Assembly (NCBI GenBank): GCA_963989245.1 | Contig: OZ022345.1 | Location: 21,147,196-21,211,195 of the forward strand | From: Nansenia antarctica | Lineage: Eukaryota; Chordata; Actinopteri; Argentiniformes; Microstomatidae | Reading direction: 5' to 3' | DNA length: 64,000 bases | Shown here: piece after piece, positions 50,494 through 61,644 of the stretch | How positions within the stretch are numbered: position 1 is the first letter of the stretch | How the letters are laid out: the number at the start of each line of letters is the position of its first letter | Made by a program: the position numbers and the translations under genes | Notes under the pieces: generated by a model | Database searches by the model: none | What the model was told of the DNA's origin: nothing | Seen by the model: the letters and a program-made list of their open reading frames with translations, nothing else

Positions 50494-52621
50494 GCTCCAG
50501 AAAGGCAGAAAACAACACTTTGATAGTTTGATATAACTTGAGAACGAATGCAAAAAACAGTCCACTCTAAGAACAGGCTGCTTGGACACTTTCAGAACAG
50601 CTCTTATAATGACTGAAAACAGCTCTCGAAGAGATTGTCAATAGAGACTCTGAAAACGAAACGTTGATCACTTTTGAGCAAAAGGCTGCACACACGTAAT
50701 TCAAGTTGCTCTGATTGTCATTTAGAGTTACATTATAGGAGCATTCAGCAACAAGTCAAAATGTGCTCCAGAAAAGCAGAAAACAACACTGATAGAACTT
50801 GAGAACGAATGCAAAAAACAGTCCACTCTCAGAACAGGCCGCTTGGACACTTTCAGAACAGCTCTGTTAATGACTGAAAACAGCTCTCGAAGAGATTGTC
50901 AAAAGAGACTCTGAAAACGAAACGTTGATCACTTTTGAGCAAAAGGCTGCACACACGTAATTCAAGTTGCTCTGATTGTCATTTAGAGTTACATTATAGG
51001 AGCATTCAGCAACAAGTCAAAATGTGCTCGAGAAAGGCAGAAAACAACACTTTGATAGTTTGATATAACTTGAGAACGAATGCAAAAAACAGTCCACTCT
51101 AAGAACAGGCTGCTTGGACACTTTCAGAACAGCTCTTATGATGACTGAAAACAGCTCTCGAAGAGATTGTCAAAAGAGACTCCGAAAACGAAACGTTGAT
51201 CACTTTTGAGCAAAAGGCTGCACACACGTAATTCAAGTTGCTCTGATTGTCATCTAGAGTTACATTATAGGAGCATTCAGCAACAAGTCAAAATGTGCTC
51301 CAGAAAAGCAGAAAACAACACTGATAGAACTTGAGAACGAATGCAAAAAACAGTCCACTCTCAGAACAGGCCGCTTGGACACTTTCAGAACAGCTCTGTT
51401 AATGACTGAAAACAGCTCTCGAAGAGATTGTCAAAAGAGACTCTGAAAACGAAACGTTGATCACTTTTGAGCAAAAGGCTGCACACACGCAATTCAAGTT
51501 GCTCTGATTGTCATTTAGAGTTACATTATAGGAGCATTCAACAACAAGTCAAAATGTGCTCGAGAAAGGCAGAAAACAACACTTTGATAGTTTGATATAA
51601 CTTGAGAACGAATGCAAAAAACAGTCCACTCTAAGAACAGGCTGCTTGGACACTTTCAGAACAGCTCTTATAATGACTGAAAACAGCTCTCGAAGAGATT
51701 GTCAATAGAGACTCTGAAAACGAAACGTTGATCACTTTTGAGCAAAAGGCTGCACACACGTAATTCAAGTTGCTCTGATTGTCATTTAGAGTTACATTAT
51801 AGGAGCATTCAGCAACAAGTCAAAATGTGCTCCAGAAAAGCAGAAAACAACACTGATAGAACTTGAGAACGAATGCAAAAAACAGTCCACTCTCAGAACA
51901 GGCCGCTTGGACACTTTCAGAACAGCTCTGTTAATGACTGAAAACAGCTCTCGAAGAGATTGTCAAAAGAGACTCTGAAAACGAAACGTTGATCACTTTT
52001 GAGCAAAAGGCTGCACACACGTAATTCAAGTTGCTCTGATTGTCATTTAGAGTTACATTATAGGAGCATTCAGCAACAAGTCAAAATGTGCTCGAGAAAG
52101 GCAGAAAACAACACTTTGATAGTTTGATATAACTTGAGAACGAATGCAAAAAACAGTCCACTCTAAGAACAGGCTGCTTGGACACTTTCAGAACAGCTCT
52201 TATGATGACTGAAAACAGCTCTCGAAGAGATTGTCAAAAGAGACTCCGAAAGCGAAACGTTGATCACTTTTGAGCAAAAGGCTGCACACACGTAATTCAA
52301 GTTGCTCTGATTGTCATTTAGAGTTACATTATAGGAGCATTCAGCAACAAGTCAAAATGTGCTCCAGAAAAGCAGAAAACAACACTGATAGAACTTGAGA
52401 ACGAATGCAAAAAACAGTCCACTCTCAGAACAGGCCGCTTGGACACTTTCAGAACAGCTCTGTTAATGACTGAAAACAGCTCTCGAAGAGATTGTCAAAA
52501 GAGACTCTGAAAACGAAACGTTGATCACTTTTGAGCAAAAGGCTGCACACACGTAATTCAAGTTGCTCTGATTGTCATTTAGAGTTACATTATAGGAGCA
52601 TTCAGCAACAAGTCAAAATGT
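50494..52621 (+). repeat. A-B dimer block (second 1,596-type block)
   Basis: B 50494 ('gagctccag' head, 'tcaatagag'), A 50765, B 51026 ('ttatgatg', 'catctagag', tctaga at 51253), A 51297, B 51558 ('tcaatagag'), A 51829, B 52090 ('ttatgatg', private 'aaagcgaaacg'), A 52361. The first four monomers match 46468-47531 at an offset of 4,026 bp. The marker cycle is the same as at 38-41 kb. Confidence 0.87.
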
Positions 52622-55038
52622 GCTCGAGAAAGGCAGAAAACAACACTTTGATAGTTTGATATAACTTGAGAACGAATGCAAAAAACAGTCCACTCTAAGA
52701 ACAGGCTGCTTGGACACTTTCAGAACAGCTCTTATAATGACTGAAAACAGCTCTCGAAGAGATTGTCAAAAGAGACTCCGAAAACGAAACGTTGATCACT
52801 TTTGAGCAAAAGGCTGCACACACGTAATTCAAGTTGCTCTGATTGTCATTTAGAGTTACATTATAGGAGCATTCAGCAACAAGTCAAAATGTGCTCCAGA
52901 AAAGCAGAAAACAACACTGATAGAACTTGAGAACGAATGCAAAAAACAGTCCACTCTCAGAACAGGCCGCTTGGACACTTTCAGAACAGCTCTGTTAATG
53001 ACTGAAAACAGCTCTCGAAGAGATTGTCAAAAGAGACTCTGAAAACGAAACGTTGATCACTTTTGAGCAAAAGGCTGCACACACGCAATTCAAGTTGCTC
53101 TGATTGTCATTTAGAGTTACATTATAGGAGCATTCAACAACAAGTCAAAATGTGCTCGAGAAAGGCAGAAAACAGCACTTTGATATAACTTGAGAACGAA
53201 TGCAAAAAACAGTCCACTCTCAGAAAAGGCTGCTTGGACACTTTCAGAACAGCTCTGTTAATGACTGAAATCAGCTCTTTAAGAGATTGTCAAAAGAGAC
53301 TCTGAAAACGAAACATTGATAACCGAAAACGAAACGTTGATCACTTTTGAGCAAAAGGCTGCACACACGTAATTCAAGTTGCTCTGATTGTCATTTAGAG
53401 TTACATTATAGGAGCATTCAGCAACAAGTCAAAATGTGCTCCAGAAAAGCAGAAAACAACACTGATAGAACTTGAGAACGAATGCAAAAAACACTCCACT
53501 CTCAGAACAGGCCGCTTGGACACTTTCAGAACAGCTCTGTTAATGACTGAAAACAGCTCTCGAAGAGATTGTCAAAAGAGACTCTGAAAACGAAACGTTG
53601 ATCACTTTTGAGCAAAAGGCTGCACACACGCAATTCAAGTTGCTCTGATTGTCATTTAGAGTTACATTATAGGAGCATTCAACAACAAGTCAAAATGTGC
53701 TCGAGAAAGGCAGAAAACAGCACTTTGATATAACTTGAGAACGAATGCAAAAAACAGTCCACTCTCAGAACAGGCTGCTTGGACACTTTCAGAACAGCTC
53801 TGTTAATGACTGAAATCAGCTCTTTAAGAGATTGTCAAAAGAGACTCTGAAAACGAAACATTGATAACCGAAAACGAAACGTTGATCACTTTTGAGCAAA
53901 AGGCTGCACACACGCAATTCGAGTTGCTCTGATTGTCATTTAGAGTTACATTATAGGAGCATTCAGCAACAAGTCAAAATGTGCTCCAGAAAAGCAGAAA
54001 ACAACACTGATAGAACTTGAGAACGAATGCAAAAAACAGTCCACTCTCAGAATAGGCCGCTTGGACACTTTCAGAACAGCTCTGTTAATGACTGAAAACA
54101 GCTCTCGAAGAGATTGTCAAAAGAGACTCTGAAAACGAAACGTTGATCACTTTTGAGCAAAAGGCTGCACACACGCAATTCAAGTTGCTCTGATTGTCAT
54201 TTAGAGTTACATTATAGGAGCATTCAACAACAAGTCAAAATGTGCTCGAGAAAGGCAGAAAACAACACTTTGATAGTTTGATATAACTTGAGAACGAATG
54301 CAAAAAACAGTCCACTCTAAGAACAGGCCGCTTGGACACTTTCAGAACAGCTTTGTTAATTACTGAAAACAGCTCTCGAAGAGATTGTCAAAAGAGACTC
54401 CGAAAACGAAACGTTGATCACTTTTGAGCAAAAGGCTGCACACACGCAATTCAAGTTGCTCTGATTGTCATTTAGAGTTACATTATAGGAGCATTCAGCA
54501 ACAAGTCAAAATGTGCTCCAGAAAAGCAGAAAACAACACTGATAGAACTTGAGAACGAATGCAAAAAACAGTCCACTCTCAGAACAGGCCGCTTGGACAC
54601 TTTCAGAACAGCTCTTTTAATGACTGAAAACAGCTCTCGAAGAGATTGTCAAAAGAGACTCTGAAAACGAAACGTTGATCACTTTTGAGCAAAAGGCTGC
54701 ACACACGCAATTCAAGTTGCTCTGATTGTCATTTAGAGTTACATTATAGGAGCATTCAACAACAAGTCAAAATGTGCTCGAGAAAGGCAGAAAACAACAC
54801 TTTGATATAACTTGAGAACGAATGCAAAAAACAGTCCACTCTCAGAACAGGCTGCTTGGACACTTTCAGAACAGCTCTGTTAATGACTGAAATCAGCTCT
54901 TTAAGAGATTGTCAAAAGAGACTCTGAAAACGAAACATTGATAACTTTTGAGCAAAAGGCTGCACACACGTAATTCAACATACTCTGATTGTCATTTAGA
55001 GTTACATTATAGGAGCATTCAACAACAAGTCAAAATGT
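52622..55038 (+). repeat. 9-monomer module B-A-D-A-D-A-B-A-C, copy 3 (2,417 bp)
   Basis: Starts 52622, 52893, 53154, 53438 (private 'aacactccac'), 53699, 53983, 54244, 54515, 54776. The same marks as copies 1 and 2 occur in the same order. From 53699 it also continues as the third full 1,862-bp D-A-B-A-C-A-A module, 29,286 bp after the one at 24413. Confidence 0.9.
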
Positions 55039-56628
55039 GCTCCAGAAAGGCAGAAAACAACACTGATAGAACTTGAGAACGAATGCAAAAAACAGTCCAC
55101 TATCAGAACAGGCCGCTTGGACACTTTCAGAACAGCTCTGTTAGTGACTGAAAACAGCTCTCGAAGAGATTGTCAAAAGAGACTCTGAAAACGAAACGTT
55201 GATCACTTTTGAGCAAAAGTCTGCACACACGTAATTCAACATACTCTGATTGTCATTTAGAGTTACATTATAGGAGCATTCAACAACAAGTCAAAATGTG
55301 CTCCAGAAAGGCAGAAAACAACACTGATAGAACTTGAGAACGAATGCAAAAAACAGTCCACTCTCAGAACAGGCCGCTTGGACACTTTCAGAACAGCTCT
55401 GTTAATGACTGAAAACAGCTCTCGAAGAGATTGTCAAAAGAGACTCTGAAAATGAAACGTTGATCACTTTTGAGCAAAAGGCTGCACACACGTAATTCAA
55501 GTTGCTCTGATTGTCATTTAGAGTTACATTATAGGAGCATTCAACAACAAGTCAAAATGTGCTCGAGAAAGGCAGAAAACAACACTTTGATATAACTTGA
55601 GAACGAATGCAAAAAACAGTCCACTCTCAGAACAGGCTGCTTGGACACTTTCAGAACAGCTCTGTTAATGACTGAAATCAGCTCTTTAAGAGATTGTCAA
55701 AAGAGACTCTGAAAACGAAACATTGATAACTTTTGAGCAAAAGGCTGCACACACGTAATTCAACATACTCTGATTGTCATTTAGAGTTACATTATAGGAG
55801 CATTCAACAACAAGTCAAAATGAGCTCCAGAAAGGCAGAAAACAACACTTTGATAGTTTGATATAAAACTTGAGAACGAATGCAAAAAACAGTCCACTCT
55901 AAGAACAGGCCGCTTGGACACTTTCAGAACAACTCTGTTAATGACTGAAAACAGCTCTCGAAGAGATTGTCAAAAGAGACTCCGAAAACGAAACGTTGAT
56001 CACTTTTGAGCAAAAGGCTGCACACACGCAATTCAAGTTGCTCTGATTGTCATTTAGAGTTACATTATAGGAGCATTCAGCAACAAGTCAAAATGTGCTC
56101 CAGAAAAGCAGAAAACAACACTGATAGAACTTGAGAACGAATGCAAAAAACAGTCCACTCTCAGAACAGGCCGCTTGGACACTTTCAGAACAGCTCTGTT
56201 AATGACTGAAAACAGCTCTCGAAGAGATTGTCAAAAGAGACTCTGAAAACGAAACGTTGATCACTTTTGAGCAAAAGGCTGCACACACGCAATTCAAGTT
56301 GCTCTGATTGTCATTTAGAGTTACATTATAGGAGCATTCAACAACAAGTCAAAATGTGCTCGAGAAAGGCAGAAAACAACACTTTGATAGTTTGATATAA
56401 CTTGAGAACGAATGCAAAAAACAGTCCACTCTCAGAACAGGCCGCTTGGACACTTTCAGAACAGCTCTGTTAATGACTGAAAACAGCTCTCGAAGAGATT
56501 GTCAAAAGAGACTCCGAAAACGAAACGTTGATCACTTTTGAGCAAAAGGCTGCACACACGCAATTCAAGTTGCTCTGATTGTCATTTAGAGTTACATTAT
56601 AGGAGCATTCAGCAACAAGTCAAAATGT
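55039..56628 (+). repeat. A-A-C-B-A-B linker with a 273-bp B
   Basis: A 55039 ('ccactatcag', 'gttagtgac', private 'aaaagtctgc'), A 55300 ('gaaaatgaaacg'), C 55561, B 55824 ('gagctccag' head, 273 bp through 'gatataaaacttg', and 'gaacaactctg'), A 56097, B 56358 (B head but 'ctctcagaac' of A). The corresponding place near 26.5 kb has two A monomers instead of B-A-B, so the long-range copies differ here. Confidence 0.85.
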
Positions 56629-57150
56629 GCTCCAGAAAAGCAGAAAACAACACTGATAGAACTTGAGAACGAATGCAAAAAACAGTCCACTCTAAGAACA
56701 GGCCGCTTGGACACTTTCAGAACAGCTCTGTTAATGACTGAAAACAGCTCTCGAAGAGATTGTCAAAAGAGACTCCGAAAACGAAACGTTGATCACATTT
56801 GAGCAAAAGGCTGCACACACGCAATTCAAGTTGCTCTGATTGTCATTTAGAGTTACATTATAGGAGCATTCAGCAACAAGTCAAAATGTGCTCCAGAAAA
56901 GCAGAAAACAACACTGATAGAACTTGAGAACGAATGCAAAAAACAGTCCACTCTCAGAACAGGCCGCTTGGACACTTTCAGAACAGCTCTGTTAATGACT
57001 GAAAACAGCTCTCGAAGAGATTGTCAAAAGAGACTCTGAAAACGAAACGTTGATCACTTTTGAGCAAAAGGCTGCACACACGAAATTCAAGTTGCTCTGA
57101 TTGTCATTTAGAGTTACATTATAGGAGCATTCAACAACAAGTCAAAATGT

Positions 57151-57413
57151 GCTTGAGAAAGGCAGAAAACAACACTTTGATATAACTTGAGAACGAATGC
57201 AAAAAACAGTCCACTCTCAGAACAGGCTGCTTGGACACTTTCAGAACAGCTCTGTTAATGACTGAAAACAGCTCTCGAAGAGATTGTCAAAAGAGACTCC
57301 GAAAACGAAACGTTGATCACTTTTGAGCAAAAGGCTGCACACACGCAATTCAAGTTGCTCTGATTGTCATTTAGAGTTACATTATAGGAGCATTCAGCAA
57401 CAAGTCAAAATGT
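57151..57413 (+). repeat. C/B hybrid monomer, copy 2
   Basis: Same 'gcttgag' head, C left part and B-like right part as the hybrid at 27582, 29,569 bp upstream. Confidence 0.85.
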
Positions 57414-58208
57414 GCTCCAGAAAAGCAGAAAACAACACTGATAGAACTTGAGAACGAATGCAAAAAACAGTCCACTCTCAGAACAGGCCACTTGGACACT
57501 TTCAGAACAGCTCTGTTAGTGACTGAAAACAGCTCTCGAAGAGATTGTCAAAAGAGACTCTGAAAACGAAACGTTGATCAATTTTGAGCAAATGGCTGCA
57601 CACACGCAATTCAAGTTGCTCTGATTGTCATTTAGAGTTACATTATAGGAGCATTCAACAACAAGTCAAAATGTGCTCGAGAAAGGCAGAAAACAACACT
57701 TTGATATAACTTGAGAACGAATGCAAAAAACAGTCCACTCTCAGAACAGGCTGCTTGGACACTTTCAGAACAGCTCTGTTAATGACTGAAATCAGCTCTT
57801 TAAGAGATTGCCAAAAGAGACTCTGAAAACAAAACATAGATAACTTTTGAGCAAAAGGCTGCACACACGTAATTCAACATACTCTGATTGTCATTTAGAG
57901 TTACATTATAGGAGCATTCAACAACAAGTCAAAATGTGCTCCAGAAAGGCAGAAAACAACACTTTGATAGTTTGATATAACTTGAGAACGAATGCAAAAA
58001 ACAGTCCACTCTAAGAACAGGCCGCTTGGACACTTTCAGAACAGCTCTGTTAATGACTGAAAACAGCTCTCGAAGAGATTGTCAAAAGAGACTCCGAAAA
58101 CGAAACGTTGATCACTTTTGAGCAAAAGGCTGCACACACGCAATTCAAGTTGCTCTGATTGTCATTTAGAGTTACATTATAGGAGCATTCAGCAACAAGT
58201 CAAAATGT

Positions 58209-58476
58209 GCTCACTGCTCCAGAAAAGCAGAAAACAACACTGATAGAACTTGAGAACGAATGCAAAAAACAGTCCACTCTAAGAACAGGCCGCTTGGACA
58301 CTTTCAGAACAGCTCTGTTAATGACTGAAAACAGCTCTCGAAGAGATTGTCAAAAGAGACTCCGAAAACGAAACGTTGATCACTTTTGAGCAAAAGGCTG
58401 CACACACGCAATTCAAGTTGCTCTGATTGTCATTTAGAGTTACATTATAGGAGCATTCAGCAACAAGTCAAAATGT
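58209..58476 (+). repeat. A monomer with a 7-bp insertion (268 bp), copy 2
   Basis: The head is 'gctcactgctccag', exactly as at 28638. No other monomer in the window has this insertion. The offset is 29,571 bp. The same non-genic + strand frame results (GTG at 58207). Confidence 0.92.
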
Positions 58477-60327
58477 GCTCCAGAAAAGCAGAAAACAACA
58501 CTGATAGAACTTGAGAACGAATGCAAAAAACAGTCCACTCTCAGAACAGGCCGCTTGGACACTTTCAGAACAGCTCTGTTAATGACTGAAAACAGCTCTC
58601 GAAGAGATTGTCAAAAGAGACTCTGAAAACGAAACGTTGATCACTTTTGAGCAAAAGGCTGCACACACGCAATTCAAGTTGCTCTGATTGTCATTTAGAG
58701 TTACATTATAGGAGCATTCAACAACAAGTCAAAATGTGCCCGAGAAAGGCAGAAAACAACACTTTGATATAACTTGAGAACGAATGCAAAAAACAGTCCA
58801 CTCTCAGAACAGGCTGCTTGGACACTTTCAGAACAGCTCTGTTAATGACTGAAATCAGCTCTTTAAGAGATTGTCAAAAGAGACTCTGAAAACGAAACAT
58901 TGATAACTTTTGAGCAAAAGGCTGCACACACGTAATTCAACATACTCTGATTGTCATTTAGAGTTACATTATAGGAGCATTCAACAACAAGTCAAAATGT
59001 GCTCCAGAAAGGCAGAAAACAACACTTTGATAGTTTGATATAACTTGAGAACGAATGCAAAAAACAGTCCACTCTAAGAACAGGCCCCTTGGACACTTTC
59101 AGAACAGCTCTGTTAATGACTGAAAACAGCTCTCGAAGAGATTGTCAAAAGAGACTCCGAAAACGAAACGTTGATCACTTTTGAGCAAAAGGCTGCACAC
59201 ACGCAATTCAAGTTGCTCTGATTGTCATTTAGAGTTACATTATAGGAGCATTCAGCAACAAGTCAAAATGTGCTCCAGAAAAGCAGAAAACAACACTGAT
59301 AGAACTTGAGAACGAATGCAAAAAACAGTCCACTCTCAGAACAGGCCGCTTGGACACTTTCAGAACAGCTCTGTTAATGACTGAAAACAGCTCTCGAAGA
59401 GATTGTCAAAAGAGACTCTGAAAACGAAACGTTGATCACTTTTGAGCAAAAGGCTGCACACACGCAATTCAAGTTGCTCTGATTGTCATTTAGAGTTACA
59501 TTATAGGAGCATTCAACAACAAGTCAAAATGTGCTCGAGAAAGGCAGAAAACAACACTTTGATATAACTTGAGAACGAATGCAAAAAACAGTCCACTCTC
59601 AGAACAGGCTGCTTGGACACTTTCAGAACAGCTCTGTTAATGACTGAAATCAGCTCTTTAAGAGATTGTCAAAAGAGACTCTGAAAACGAAACATTGATA
59701 ACTTTTGAGCAAAAGGCTGCACACACGTAATTCAACATACTCTGATTGTCATTTAGAGTTACATTATAGGAGCATTCAACAACAAGTCAAAATGTGCTCC
59801 AGAAAGGCAGAAAACAACACTGATAGAACTTGAGAACGAATGCAAAAAACAGTCCACTCTCAGAACAGGCCGCTTGGACACTTTCAGAACAGCTCTGTTA
59901 GTGACTGAAAACAGCTCTCGAAGAGATTGTCAAAAGAGACTCTGAAAACGAAACATTGATAACTTTTGAGCAAAAGGCTGCACACACGTAATTCAACATA
60001 CTCTGATTGTCATTTAGAGTTACATTATAGGAGCATTCAACAACAAGTCAAAATGTGCTCCAGAAAGGCAGAAAACAACACTTTGATAGTTTGATATAAC
60101 TTGAGAACGAATGCAAAAAACAGTCCACTCTAAGAACAGGCCGCTTGGACACTTTCAGAACAGCTTTGTTAATTACTGAAAACAGCTCTCGAAGAGATTG
60201 TCAAAAGAGACTCCGAAAACGAAACGTTGATCACTTTTGAGCAAAAGGCTGCACACACGCAATTCAAGTTGCTCTCATTGTCATTTAGAGTTACATTATA
60301 GGAGCATTCAGCAACAAGTCAAAATGT

Positions 60328-60588
60328 GCTCCAGAAAAGCAGAAAACAACACTGATAGAACTTGAGAACGAATGCAAAAAACAGTCCACTCTCAGAACAG
60401 GCCGCTTGGACACTTTCAGAACAGCTCTGTTAATGACTGAAATCAGCTCTTTAAGAGATTGTCAAAAGAGACTCTGAAAACGAAACATTGATAACTTTTG
60501 AGCAAAAGGCTGCACACACGTAATTCAACATACTCTGATTGTCATTTAGAGTTACATTATAGGAGCATTCAACAACAAGTCAAAATGT
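60328..60588 (+). repeat. A/C hybrid monomer, copy 2
   Basis: A left part with C right part, as at 30757. Its neighbours on both sides also match those of copy 1. Confidence 0.87.
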
Positions 60589-61644
60589 GCTCCAGAAAGG
60601 CAGAAAACAACACTTTGATAGTTTGATATAACTTGAGAACGAATGCAAAAAACAGTCCACTCTAAGAACAGGCCCCTTGGACACTTTCAGAACAGCTCTG
60701 TTAATGACTGAAAACAGCTCTCGAAGAGATTGTCAAAAGAGACTCCGAAAACGAAACGTTGATCACTTTTGAGCAAAAGGCTGCACACACGCAATTCAAG
60801 TTGCTCTGATTGTCATTTAGAGTTACATTATAGGAGCATTCAGCAACAAGTCAAAATGTGCTCCAGAAAAGCAGAAAACAACACTGATAGAACTTGAGAA
60901 CGAATGCAAAAAACAGTCCACTCTCAGAACAGGCCGCTTGGACACTTTCAGAACAGCTCTGTTAATGACTGAAAACAGCTCTCGAAGAGATTGTCAAAAG
61001 AGACTCTGAAAACGAAACGTTGATCACTTTTGAGCAAAAGGCTGCACACACGCAATTCAAGTTGCTCTGATTGTCATTTAGAGTTACATTATAGGAGCAT
61101 TCAACAACAAGTCAAAATGTGCTCGAGAAAGGCAGAAAACAACACTTTGATATAACTTGAGAACGAATGCAAAAAACAGTCCACTCTCAGAACAGGCTGC
61201 TTGGACACTTTCAGAACAGCTCTGTTAATGACTGAAATCAGCTCTTTAAGAGATTGTCAAAAGAGACTCTGAAAACGAAACATTGATAACTTTTGAGCAA
61301 AAGGCTGCACACACGTAATTCAACATACTCTGATTGTCATTTAGAGTTACATTATAGGAGCATTCAACAACAAGTCAAAATGTGCTCCAGAAAGGCAGAA
61401 AACAACACTGATAGAACTTGAGAACGAATGCAAAAAACAGTCCACTCTCAGAACAGGCCGCTTGGACACTTTCAGAACAGCTCTGTTAGTGACTGAAAAC
61501 AGCGCTCGAAGAGATTGTCAAAAGAGACTCTGAAAACGAAACGTTGATAACTTTTGAGCAAAAGGCTGCACACACGTAATTCAACATACTCTGATTGTCA
61601 TTTAGAGTTACATTATAGGAGCATTCAACAACAAGTCAAAATGT

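Larger units (their letters stand above)
56629..61644 (+). repeat. Long-range duplicated segment, copy 2 (19 monomers, 5,016 bp)
   Basis: Starts 56629, 56890, 57151, 57414, 57675, 57938, 58209, 58477, 58738, 59001, 59272, 59533, 59796, 60057, 60328, 60589, 60860, 61121, 61384. It reproduces 27060-32073 monomer by monomer. Differences noticed: the 2-base deletion near 28.0 kb is absent here; this copy has 'aacatagataac' and 'gattgccaaaag' near 57.8 kb and 'agcgctcg' at 61.5 kb; copy 1 has 'gaaaatgaaacg' near 29.05 kb. Divergence by eye is well below 1%. Confidence 0.9.

Noticed and set aside
20680..57864. Minus-strand open frames of 69-73 codons at 20680-20892, 35485-35706 and 57655-57864
   Set aside because: Each coincides with a monomer in which a deletion or substitution happens to remove stops (the 250-bp monomer, and the variants at 35505 and 57675). 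Neighbouring monomers of the same class do not keep the frame, and 271-, 263- and 284-bp monomers are not multiples of three.
28636..58389. Two identical + strand 60-codon frames at 28636-28818 and 58207-58389
   Set aside because: They begin at a GTG created by the 7-bp insertion and are two copies of one duplicated monomer. Identity comes from the 29.57-kb duplication, not from selection on a protein.
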